From: Alphaproteobacteria bacterium
Lineage (GTDB): Bacteria > Pseudomonadota > Alphaproteobacteria > Ferrovibrionales > Ferrovibrionaceae
DNA length: 61,224 bases
Assembly (NCBI GenBank): GCA_026126165.1
Contig: JAHCJR010000008.1
Location: forward strand, 1-61,224
Reading direction: 5' to 3'
Of the stretch, positions 33,445 through 41,231 are shown piece by piece; position 1 is the stretch's first letter, and every line of letters starts with the position of its first letter. The notes beneath the pieces were generated by a model. The model worked only from the letters and a program-made list of their open reading frames with translations, was not told the origin of the DNA and did not search any database. The position numbers were made by a program, and so were the translations under genes.

Positions 33445-34596
33445 TTGGATTTCCGCGAACCCGAGGAACTGCTTCTGCTGCGCGAGACGGCACGCCGCCT
33501 CACCGACGAGGTATTCCGTCCGAAGGCCGCGCACTGGGACCGCACCACGGAAGCGCCGGTCGAGAATCTCCGGCACCTGGCCCTGCACGGGCTCGCCGGC
33601 ATCACGATCGAGGAGCGGTTTGGCGGGGCCGGCGGCAGCGTCGTGCACGCGGTCGCGGCCATCGAGGAAGTGGCGCGCGGCTGCACCGCGACGGCTGCCT
33701 TCATCCTGGCCAACTGCGTCTCGGCGGAGATCCTGCAGGCGATGGGCAGCGAGGCGCAGAAGCAGCGCTACCTGCCCGGCCTCGCCGAAGGGCGCTTCGT
33801 CGGCGCCTGGGCCATGACGGAGGCCGATGCCGGCTCGGCGGCGACGGAACTCAGAACCCGGGCGCGCGCCGATGGCAATGGCCACTATCTGCTCGACGGC
33901 ACCAAGCAGTTCATCACGCGAGCGGGTGTGGCCGGGTTCTTCATCGTTTTCGCCCGCCTTGGCGATGCTCCCGGCGCGCGCGGGGTCACTGCCTTCATCG
34001 TCGATCGTGACACGCCGGGCCTTTCGCTCGGGCGCCGCGACGTCCATATGGGCCTGCGCGGCGGTGCTTCGGCCGAAGTGGTGCTGCGCGAATGCCGCGT
34101 TCCCGCCGACAGCATGCTGCTGCCGGCGGGCCAGTTCGGCCGGTTGATGAGCGGCCTCAATCAGGCGCGCGTGCTCAATCCCGGCATGTGCCTCGGTATC
34201 GCCGACGAGGCGCTCCGGCTCGCCACCCTTCATGTCCAGACGCGGCGGCAGTTCGGGCAGGCGCTTGCGGATTTCCAGGGCCTGCAATGGATGCTCGCTG
34301 ACATGGCGGTCAAGGTCGATGCGATGCGCCTGCTCATCTACCGCGCCGCGGCGCAGCTCGCCGCCGCACATCCGGACGGGGCGCACAATGCAGCCATCGC
34401 CAAGGCCTATTCGGGCGAGGCGGCCTTCGAGGTTGTGGACGCCGCCATGCAGCTTCATGGCGGCTACGGCTATTCCTCGGAACTGCCGCTCGAGCGGATG
34501 CTGCGCGACGTGCGCGCTTTCAAGATCGGCGGCGGTTCGACGCAGATCATGAAGAACCGGATCGCCAGTGGGCTTTTCCGGCGCAATCCGGCGTGA
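33445..34596 (+). CDS. Acyl-CoA dehydrogenase family protein with unusual active site
   Basis: 383 aa flavoprotein. Start is TTG at 33445, with GGGGAG eight bases upstream; a longer open frame would run through the operator. Family landmarks: EERFGGAGGS, AWAMTEADAGSAATELRT (FAD-binding Thr/Ser region near 122-137), GTKQFITRAG, RRQFGQALADFQGLQWMLADM and MQLHGGYGYSSELPLERMLRD. Catalytic Glu is missing at both usual places: Gly363 in FKIGGGSTQI (MCAD position) and Ala241 in LNQAR (LCAD/IVD position). It may use another base or a different reaction. Sole gene of its unit. Confidence 0.88.
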   Translation: MDFREPEELLLLRETARRLTDEVFRPKAAHWDRTTEAPVENLRHLALHGLAGITIEERFGGAGGSVVHAVAAIEEVARGCTATAAFILANCVSAEILQAMGSEAQKQRYLPGLAEGRFVGAWAMTEADAGSAATELRTRARADGNGHYLLDGTKQFITRAGVAGFFIVFARLGDAPGARGVTAFIVDRDTPGLSLGRRDVHMGLRGGASAEVVLRECRVPADSMLLPAGQFGRLMSGLNQARVLNPGMCLGIADEALRLATLHVQTRRQFGQALADFQGLQWMLADMAVKVDAMRLLIYRAAAQLAAAHPDGAHNAAIAKAYSGEAAFEVVDAAMQLHGGYGYSSELPLERMLRDVRAFKIGGGSTQIMKNRIASGLFRRNPA

Positions 34597-34599
34597 TCC

Positions 34600-36045
34600 T
34601 CACGCGGGCGGCGGCGCCTCGGTGACGAACTTGGTCACGAGATAGCCTTCGATCCCCTCGCTGCCGCCTTCCGAACCATAGCCGCTTTCCTTGACCCCAC
34701 CGAATGGCGTCTCGGCCGCGGCGATGTTGCAGTGGTTGAGACCGAGCAGACCGACCTCGAGCCGCTCGGCCAGTTCGTCGAGACTGCGCCGCGAGGCGGA
34801 GAAGGCATAGGCGGCGAGGCCGAAGGGGAGCCGGTTTGCCCGCTCGATCGCCTCGTCGAGCCGGTCGAAGGGCTGCAGGGCAGCGACCGGGCCGAACGGT
34901 TCCTCCCGCATGATGCGTGCCGTGTCGGGAACCTGGTCGAGCAGTGTTAGGTCGTGAAAGAAACCGCGATTGCCGATGCGCCCGTCACCGCCGGCAAGCC
35001 GCGCGCCTTGTTGGCGCGCATCCGCCACCAGCTCCTCGACCGCGCGCATCCGGCGCCGGTTCACCAGCGGGCCCATCTGCGTCGCGGCATCGAGGGGATC
35101 GCCGATGCGCACCGCGCGCAGCGCCTCGGCGAAGGCCGCGCGGAAACGCTCGTAGACGCCCGACTGAACGAAGAGGCGGGTCGGCGAATTGCAGACCTGG
35201 CCCGAATTGCGCGCCTTCCGCTCGGCCAGCATCAAGGCGACCGGCTCGACCGGCGCGTCGTCCATGACGATGGTCGGCGCGTGCCCGCCCAGTTCCATCG
35301 TGCAGCGGATCATGCGCGCGGCCGCCAGCGCGGCGAGCTGCTTGCCTACGGGAACCGAGCCGGTGAAGGAAAGCTTGCGGACCACGGGCGAGGCGAGCAG
35401 GTGGCGTGAGATGAACCCCGGATCGCCGGTCACCAGATTGACCACGCCCGGCGGAATGCCCGCATCCTCGAGCGCGCGCACGACCAGCGTGGCGCAGCCG
35501 GGCGTGTCCTCGGCGGGCTTGACGATGATGGCGCATCCGGCAGCCAGCGCCTCGGCGATCTTGCGCGAGGGAAAGATGACCGGCATGTTCCAGGGCGAGG
35601 CGGCAAAAACCACGCCGACCGGTTCGCGAACCGCAAGTTGCCTGACGCCTGGAAAGCGGGAGGGTATGAGCCGGCCATAGACCCGCCGCGCCTCGCCCGC
35701 CGACCAGTCGAACACGTCGGCGGCGATCATCACTTCCATGCGGGCGGCGGCGATCGGCGCGCCGAGTTCGAGCGTCAGGACGCGGGCAATCTCCTCGGCG
35801 CGCTCGCGCAGGATGGCGCCCGCCCGGTGCAGTCGCGCGGCGCGCTCCACCGCCGGCACCTTGCGCCATGTCTCCCGAAGCCTTTGCCGCCGCCTCAGCG
35901 CCTCGTCGAGATCGGCCTCGGTCGCCACGGCAAACCTGCCGATCTCGTCCTCGGTCGCCGGATTGAGCACCGGCAGGGTCTCGCCGGCCCCGCCGTCGCG
36001 CCAGCGGCCAGCAATGAAGAGCTGGTTTTTCGGATACATCCTCAC
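34600..36045 (-). CDS. NAD(P)-dependent aldehyde dehydrogenase
   Basis: 481 aa with GTG start at 36045 (an internal ATG at 36039 is the alternative), overlapping the upstream stop as GTGA. Active site complete: Asn in AASPWNMPVIF, Glu in CTMELGGHAPTI and nucleophilic Cys in RNSGQVCNSPTRLF. The C-terminus has the usual EAPFGG-like AETPFGGVKESGYG. Resembles succinate-semialdehyde/glutarate-semialdehyde-type enzymes. Operonic with ADP-forming acyl-CoA synthetase subunits and the ThDP enzyme, which suggests oxidation of an aldehyde made by the latter. Convergent with the acyl-CoA dehydrogenase, 3 bases apart. Confidence 0.9.
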   Translation of the reverse strand: MRMYPKNQLFIAGRWRDGGAGETLPVLNPATEDEIGRFAVATEADLDEALRRRQRLRETWRKVPAVERAARLHRAGAILRERAEEIARVLTLELGAPIAAARMEVMIAADVFDWSAGEARRVYGRLIPSRFPGVRQLAVREPVGVVFAASPWNMPVIFPSRKIAEALAAGCAIIVKPAEDTPGCATLVVRALEDAGIPPGVVNLVTGDPGFISRHLLASPVVRKLSFTGSVPVGKQLAALAAARMIRCTMELGGHAPTIVMDDAPVEPVALMLAERKARNSGQVCNSPTRLFVQSGVYERFRAAFAEALRAVRIGDPLDAATQMGPLVNRRRMRAVEELVADARQQGARLAGGDGRIGNRGFFHDLTLLDQVPDTARIMREEPFGPVAALQPFDRLDEAIERANRLPFGLAAYAFSASRRSLDELAERLEVGLLGLNHCNIAAAETPFGGVKESGYGSEGGSEGIEGYLVTKFVTEAPPPA

Positions 36046-36725
36046 TCCGTTTCCAGGATGACGAGCGCATCGACCGCAATCGGCCGGTCGCCGGCGACGA
36101 TCATCGGGTTGATGTCGACCTCGCGGATCATGGGCAACTCCTGCGCCAGGCGGCAGAGACCGAGCAGAGACCCCTCAAGGATCCCGCGATCCACTTCGGG
36201 CATGCCGCGAAATCGCCCGAGGATCGCCCCGTGGCGCAGTTCGTCGAGCATGCAGGCCGCCTCCAGCCGGTCGAAGGGAACGACGCGGAAGGTCACATCC
36301 TGCAGCAGCTCGGCGAAGATGCCGCCGACGCCGATGCTGACGCAGGCGCCGAACTGCGGATCGCGCGTCAGGCCCATCAGCAGTTCGCGCCGGCCACCGA
36401 TCATCTCCTGCACCAGAAGCGCGCCGCCCTCGGGCAGGCGCGCGGCGATCTCTCCGGCGGCGGCTCGCACGGACATGGCATCGCCGAGACCAAGCCGGAC
36501 GAGGTCGAGCTCGGTCTTGTGCTGCAAGGTCCAGTGACATCCCTTGATCGCCACCGGCAGGCCGATCTCATCCGCCGCGGCGACGGCTTCATCTGGCGAG
36601 GCGGCGAGACGCTCTTTTGCCACCGGAATGCCATAGGCGGCGAGCAGCCGCTTCGAATCCCACTCCGAGAGCGCATGCTGGCCCGCCCGCATCGCCCTGC
36701 CGACGATTTCCGCCGGCCGGCTCAC
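36042..36725 (-). CDS. ADP-forming acyl-CoA synthetase, beta (ATP-grasp) subunit
   Basis: 227 aa, the size of the separate beta domain. ATP-grasp features: LLAAYGIPVAKERLA, PVAIKG, GGALLVQEMIGGRRELLMGL, DPQFGACVSIGVGGIFAELLQDVTFRVVP and the metal-binding IREVDINPMIV. GTG start at 36725 overlaps the alpha stop (GTGA); ATG at 36692 would remove 11 residues. With the upstream alpha subunit it makes acyl-CoA plus ADP and phosphate from an acid, CoA and ATP. Confidence 0.88.
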   Translation of the reverse strand: MSRPAEIVGRAMRAGQHALSEWDSKRLLAAYGIPVAKERLAASPDEAVAAADEIGLPVAIKGCHWTLQHKTELDLVRLGLGDAMSVRAAAGEIAARLPEGGALLVQEMIGGRRELLMGLTRDPQFGACVSIGVGGIFAELLQDVTFRVVPFDRLEAACMLDELRHGAILGRFRGMPEVDRGILEGSLLGLCRLAQELPMIREVDINPMIVAGDRPIAVDALVILETE

Positions 36726-38155
36726 CGCGCGCGCTCCCGCAAGCGTGCGCGTTCGAGAAAGGCGCGATGGCGCACCAGCATGGCCATCGCCTCCACCGCC
36801 TCGCGCACCGAGAGGAAGTGCGGCACCCGGTTCGCGCCGAGCATGGGAAAGCCTTCGGTGGCGACGGAAAGCGCGCCGGTCCAGGCGACGATCACCGGCT
36901 TGCTCGCGGCGGCGGCGAGGGCGGAAATCTCCCGGCCATAGAAGCTTGCGCGCGGTTCCGCCACCATGGTGACGAGCAGCAGCAAGCCGTCGATATAGGG
37001 TTCGGCGAGCAGGGTTCGCACGGTGTCCTGGTAGCCGGTCTCGTAGGATCGGATCTGCCCGGTCACGTCGATGGGATTGCGCAGCGATGCGAAAGGCGGC
37101 GTGAACCGGGCGAGGCGCGCCTTCGTCGCCTCGCTCACCTCCGGCAGTTCGAGGCCGGCGCGCGCGCATTCGTCCGCCGCCACGCCGCAGATGCCGCCCG
37201 AGGCCGAAATCACGCCCATGCGGCGCCCGCCCGGCAGCTTCCCTTCCAGCCAGGCAAGCGTCAGGGCGACGGGAAAGAGCATGGCGACATCATCGACGCG
37301 CAGCAGGCCATGCTGGCGGCAAAAGGCATCGAAGAGACGGTCGGAGCCCGCCAGCGCCCCGGTATGCGAGGCGACCGCCTCCGCCGCGACGGCGGAGCGT
37401 CCGGTCTTGTAGACGACGATTGGCTTGGCCAGTCGCGCGGCCTTGGCGGCGGCGGCGATCATGCGCGGGATGTCGCGCAGCCCTTCGAGGAACAGGGCGA
37501 CCACCCTCACCTCGGGCTGGTCGAGCAGGTAGTCGACATACTCCGCCGTCTCGATATCCGCTTCGTTGCCGGTGGAGATCCAGGCGCTGAAGCCGATGCC
37601 CTGGTCCATGCCGCGCCCGAGCATCGAGCCGCCGAGCGCGCCCGACTGCGTCACGAACGCGATCGGTCCCCTGGCGAAGGGGTTGATCTGGCAGACCATG
37701 GAGATGCTGGCCACCATGTCGGCGCCGACATTGACGAAGCCCGCCGTGTTCGGTCCTACGAGACGCATCCCGCCGGCGCGGGCGCGGCGCACCATCTCCT
37801 CCTGCAACTCGGTGCGGCCCGCTTCCGCGAAGCCGGAGGTAAAGACGATGGCGCCTTTCACGCCCTTTGCTACGCAATCGTCGATGGCGGCGAGGCAGGC
37901 ATCGACGGGAAGCAGGATCAGCGCGAGGTCGACCGAGCCCTGTATGGCGCCGAGCGAGGGATAGCTCGCAAGGCCCATGAGCGGCCCGCCGCGCGGATTG
38001 ACCGGATAGATCGCGCCCGGATACCGGTGCTCGAGCAGATGGCGCAGGGCCGCAGCGCCCATCTTGGGCGCGCCGGTGGCCGACACGCCTTCCGAGGCGC
38101 CGATCACGGCGATGGAGGCGGGCCGGAAGATGGGGTCGAGCGAATGCGCGCTCAT
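36722..38155 (-). CDS. ADP-forming acyl-CoA synthetase, alpha (CoA-binding/succinyl-CoA-ligase-like) subunit
   Basis: 477 aa. CoA-binding Rossmann domain at the N-terminus (SIAVIGASEGVSATGAPKMG, YPVNPRGG, GAIVFTSGFAEAG), then FVTQSGALGGSM, STGNEADIETAEYVDYL, and the phosphohistidine region ASHTGALAGSDRLFDAFCR near residue 278. This is the acetyl-CoA synthetase (ADP-forming) arrangement with alpha and beta on separate genes. A much longer open frame runs through the preceding gene but is not coding. ATG at 38155 is ATGA-coupled to the ThDP enzyme. Confidence 0.9.
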   Translation of the reverse strand: MSAHSLDPIFRPASIAVIGASEGVSATGAPKMGAAALRHLLEHRYPGAIYPVNPRGGPLMGLASYPSLGAIQGSVDLALILLPVDACLAAIDDCVAKGVKGAIVFTSGFAEAGRTELQEEMVRRARAGGMRLVGPNTAGFVNVGADMVASISMVCQINPFARGPIAFVTQSGALGGSMLGRGMDQGIGFSAWISTGNEADIETAEYVDYLLDQPEVRVVALFLEGLRDIPRMIAAAAKAARLAKPIVVYKTGRSAVAAEAVASHTGALAGSDRLFDAFCRQHGLLRVDDVAMLFPVALTLAWLEGKLPGGRRMGVISASGGICGVAADECARAGLELPEVSEATKARLARFTPPFASLRNPIDVTGQIRSYETGYQDTVRTLLAEPYIDGLLLLVTMVAEPRASFYGREISALAAAASKPVIVAWTGALSVATEGFPMLGANRVPHFLSVREAVEAMAMLVRHRAFLERARLRERAR

Positions 38156-39933
38156 TTGGCCTTTTGCTGCATGTTCCAGTCGTAAGGGAAGGGCATCGTG
38201 CCATGCTTGAGCACCAGCGGCACGGCGTAGCGTTTGACCTCGCTGCTGACCTCGACATCGAGGATGCAGAGCTTGCGCGACTTCAGCGCCTTCTCCAGCG
38301 CCGGCCTGAACTGGTCCGGACGTTCCACGCGGAAGACGCTGGCGCGCAGCGCCTCGCCGATCCGGCCGATATCCGGGTTCCATAGCTCGCCGCTTGCCTC
38401 GATGCGGTAGAAATCGCCGACACTTCGACCGAACTTCGTCCGCGCACCCTCGACCTCGGCCTGGATCGTCTTGTTGTTGAGCACGATCACCACGCCGCCG
38501 ACGCCGTATTCGGTCGCGGTGGCGAGCGACAGGCCGGTATGGATGAAGGACTGGTCGCCGACCCAGACCAGGACCGGATGTTTCGGCCGTTCGAGCCCGG
38601 CGCCGACCACGCCCGGCGGCGCGAAGCCCATCTGGCCGAACTGCTGGTTGTTGGTGGCGAACCAGGGGTGGCGCAGCTCGTAGAATGCCGGCAGGAAGTT
38701 CATGATGAAGCCGGTATCGCAGACCACGGAGGTCATCGGGTCGATGGCATTCACCACGTCGGACGCATCCTTGACCAGCCGGGCATAGTGCATCGGCGCG
38801 ATGTCCGATGTGACGATCGCGCGCACTTCCTTCTGCCAGTCGCGCTTCCAGCCGGCGATGCGCCGGAGCCAGCCCTTGCCGTCGCGCTTCAGCCCGAGCG
38901 CGCCCCAGGCCTCGATCAGGCCGGCCAGGGCCTTGCGCGCATCGCTCACCAGCCCGATGCGCGCCGGATAGACGCGCCCGATCTCGCCCGGGTCGATATC
39001 GACATGGATCAGCTTCTGCCGGCCGCCGAAATCGTAGAACGACCAGCCGGCGGTGTTCAGGTCGTTGAAGCGCGCGCCGAGATTGAGAAAGACGTCCGCC
39101 TCGGTCGCGGCACGCACGCCATGGCCGGTGCCGGAACGGTCGACGACACCGAGGCTCAGCGGGTGGTTCTCGGGCAGGCCGCCCTTGCCGCCGAAATTGG
39201 TCGCCACGGGGATGCCGGACAGTTCCGCGAACTCGCGAAGCTCCGCCCAGGCCCGCGCGTTCGCGATGCCGGTGCCGGCATAGATCACCGGCCGCCTGGC
39301 CTTGGCCAGCATCCGCGCCGCTTCCTCGATACCGGCCCGGTCGGGGCCGGGTTGGCGTAGCGACGTGACGAAGCCTTCGATCTCCGGCATGTCGATCTCG
39401 ACCGGGGTGTTCTGCACGTCGAGCGGCATGTAGACCACGACCGGGCCGGGCCGGCCGGTGATCGCCGTCTTGTAGGCGCGCATGACCGACTGCAGCGCCG
39501 TGTCGGGCCGGATCGTCATCACCGCATGCTTGGCGATGGGCTTGAAGATCTGCAGGAACTCGTCGTCGCCGAAGCGGTAGACTTCCTGGATGCCGCCGCG
39601 GCCGAGCCACTTGGTCGGTCCGCCGGCCATCAGGCAGAGCATCGGCGTCGAATCGTAGAATGCCTCGGCGATGCCAGGAATCGTGTTGAAGTTGCCAGGG
39701 CCGACGGTGGTGCAGGTGACCGGGATCGGCAGCTCCCGTCGCATCCGCCATTCGATATCCGCCATATGGATGGCGTGCACTTCGTGGCGGGTGCGGATTC
39801 CCGGAATCTTCGCCTTGTATTCGAGAGCATCGAGCAGGCCCCAATTGGCATGCCCGTTATAGAGGTAGTAGCGCCTGGTCCCCATCTTCTTCAAGAAATG
39901 GGCGACAGCCTCCGCCGCCGTCATCCTGGCCAT
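38152..39933 (-). CDS. Thiamine diphosphate-dependent enzyme, acetolactate-synthase-like
   Basis: 593 aa. Pyr domain with the activating Glu in TRHEVHAIHMADIEWRM near residue 50, central domain (RPVIYAGTGIANARAW, FNDLNTAGWSF) and PP domain with VGDQSFIHTGL...VIVLNNKTIQ near residue 460-490. The normal GDG of the Mg-diphosphate motif is GDQ here; the metal-ligand Asp and the two Asn are kept. Expected chemistry is on a 2-oxo or 2-hydroxyacyl substrate. Its neighbours (aldehyde dehydrogenase, acyl-CoA synthetase) suit an aldehyde-forming decarboxylase. GGGGGAAGG upstream of the ATG. Confidence 0.88.
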   Translation of the reverse strand: MARMTAAEAVAHFLKKMGTRRYYLYNGHANWGLLDALEYKAKIPGIRTRHEVHAIHMADIEWRMRRELPIPVTCTTVGPGNFNTIPGIAEAFYDSTPMLCLMAGGPTKWLGRGGIQEVYRFGDDEFLQIFKPIAKHAVMTIRPDTALQSVMRAYKTAITGRPGPVVVYMPLDVQNTPVEIDMPEIEGFVTSLRQPGPDRAGIEEAARMLAKARRPVIYAGTGIANARAWAELREFAELSGIPVATNFGGKGGLPENHPLSLGVVDRSGTGHGVRAATEADVFLNLGARFNDLNTAGWSFYDFGGRQKLIHVDIDPGEIGRVYPARIGLVSDARKALAGLIEAWGALGLKRDGKGWLRRIAGWKRDWQKEVRAIVTSDIAPMHYARLVKDASDVVNAIDPMTSVVCDTGFIMNFLPAFYELRHPWFATNNQQFGQMGFAPPGVVGAGLERPKHPVLVWVGDQSFIHTGLSLATATEYGVGGVVIVLNNKTIQAEVEGARTKFGRSVGDFYRIEASGELWNPDIGRIGEALRASVFRVERPDQFRPALEKALKSRKLCILDVEVSSEVKRYAVPLVLKHGTMPFPYDWNMQQKAK

Positions 39934-39934
39934 G

Positions 39935-40390
39935 TCAGTGTCCTTCCCCCGTCGATGGCGAGATCCTGCTTACCCGTGCCGGCGGCGTTCCACCATAGAG
40001 AACCCGCAAGGTCGCGGAGCCGGAGTTGAAGATGCGATGCTCCGCGCAGCCCGGCGGCATGAAGACGGCATCGCCTGCCGCGACTTCCGCCTCGGCGATG
40101 CTGCCGGCGGCGTCCTTCCATTGCATCAGTCCCCGGCCTTCCACGAGGAAATAGAATTCCTCGAAATCGGCCGCGTATTCGAGCCGCATGTCGCCGACGA
40201 TCTCGACGCCATGCCGGTGAAAGACATGCGGCGCCTGCCCCGGCGGGACGACCGCCAGCCCGACGAAGAGCTGCCGCGAGCCCACCGTCGCCGGATAAAT
40301 GAGACGGAAGAGCGTGCCCTCGCCGTGCAGCGGATGCGGCGCGGCATCGGCGGCGCGAACGATCCTGGGTGCGATCACCGGCTGGTCCAT
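39935..40390 (-). CDS. Cupin domain protein
   Basis: 151 aa small beta-barrel. Cupin motif 1 is HVFHRHGVEIVGD...DFEEFYFLVEGRGLMQW and motif 2 is AAGDAVFMPPGCAEHRIFNSGS; these give several His and a Glu suitable for a metal site. Could be a dioxygenase, isomerase or ligand sensor. First gene of the ThDP/acyl-CoA synthetase operon, 40 bases from a GTTA-N9-TAAC site. Confidence 0.85.
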   Translation of the reverse strand: MDQPVIAPRIVRAADAAPHPLHGEGTLFRLIYPATVGSRQLFVGLAVVPPGQAPHVFHRHGVEIVGDMRLEYAADFEEFYFLVEGRGLMQWKDAAGSIAEAEVAAGDAVFMPPGCAEHRIFNSGSATLRVLYGGTPPARVSRISPSTGEGH

Positions 40391-40430
40391 TCAATCGTCA
40401 GAAGCATGTTGCAGCCTGGCGGGAAGTATT

Positions 40431-40447
40431 GTTACGCTCACAATAAC
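40431..40447. promoter_or_regulatory. Shared operator of region 3, GTTA-N9-TAAC
   Basis: ATTGTTACGCTCACAATAACAAAT: GTTA (40431-40434) and TAAC (40444-40447), nearly central between the divergent cupin (40390) and SDR (40492) starts, so one element could control both operons. Confidence 0.6.
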
Positions 40448-40491
40448 AAATCAATCCGGCCTTGCCAAGCCGGTGACGGAGGGAAGCGGAC

Positions 40492-41223
40492 ATGACGGTA
40501 CTGGCCGGAAAGCATGTGGTGGTGGTGGGCGGTGCTTCGGGCATGGGCGAGGCGATCGCCCGCAAGGCGCTGGAGGCGGGGGCCCGCGTGACCATCGCCG
40601 GTTCGTCCCAGGCGCGGCTGGCGGCGGCGGCGAAGCGTCTGGGAACCGGAGCGGCGACGCTGGTTCTCGATCTTGCCGATGCCGGCTCCATCGCCGCAGC
40701 CGGCCGCGCGATTCCGGCACTCGACCATCTGCTGATCACGGCTCAGTCACGCGCGGCGGTGCAGACGATCCGGCCACTCGCCGAACTCGACTTCGACCTC
40801 TTGCGGCAGGCTTTCGAGGTCAAGCTGTTCGGCGCCCTGCGACTGGTCCGGGAACTGGCCGGCGCGCTGGCCCGTGACGGTTCGATCACGTTCTTCTCCG
40901 GCGGCGCCAGCCGCAGGATCATCCCCGGTCATGTCGGCCTGGCAGCGGTGAACGCCGCCATCGAGGCGGCAGCGCGGCAACTGGCACGCGAGCTGGCGCC
41001 GGTCCGGGTCAATGTCATCTCGCCCGGCCTGGTGCGCACCGGCGCCTACGATGCCATGCCGGAAGCGCAGCGCGAGGCCATGTTCGCCGCACGCGCCAGG
41101 GCCCTGCCGGTCGGGCGGGTGGGCGAGCCTGAGGATATCGCCCTCGCCGCGCTGCATCTGATGACGAACGGCTATGTCAGCGGCGCGGTGCAGGATGTGG
41201 ATGGCGGCGGCCTCCTCGGGTGA
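40492..41223 (+). CDS. SDR family protein with atypical active site (paralogue of 25517-26245)
   Basis: 243 aa. Nucleotide motif VVVVGGASGMGEAIARKAL at the N-terminus and VSGAVQDVDGGGLL at the end. The Tyr-x-x-x-Lys block is GLAAVNAAI, so Leu150 and Asn154 replace both catalytic residues, as in its paralogue. Conserved stretch LARELAPVRVNVISPGLVRTGAYD is shared with that protein almost exactly. GGAGGGAAG upstream of ATG. First gene of an operon with an aldehyde dehydrogenase. Confidence 0.87.
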   Translation: MTVLAGKHVVVVGGASGMGEAIARKALEAGARVTIAGSSQARLAAAAKRLGTGAATLVLDLADAGSIAAAGRAIPALDHLLITAQSRAAVQTIRPLAELDFDLLRQAFEVKLFGALRLVRELAGALARDGSITFFSGGASRRIIPGHVGLAAVNAAIEAAARQLARELAPVRVNVISPGLVRTGAYDAMPEAQREAMFAARARALPVGRVGEPEDIALAALHLMTNGYVSGAVQDVDGGGLLG

Positions 41224-41231
41224 GGGACCAG

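Noticed and set aside
36722-39844. A 1040-codon open frame on the minus strand.
   Set aside because: The acyl-CoA synthetase alpha subunit begins at 38155; the upstream part is antiphase to the ThDP enzyme gene and shows no motifs.
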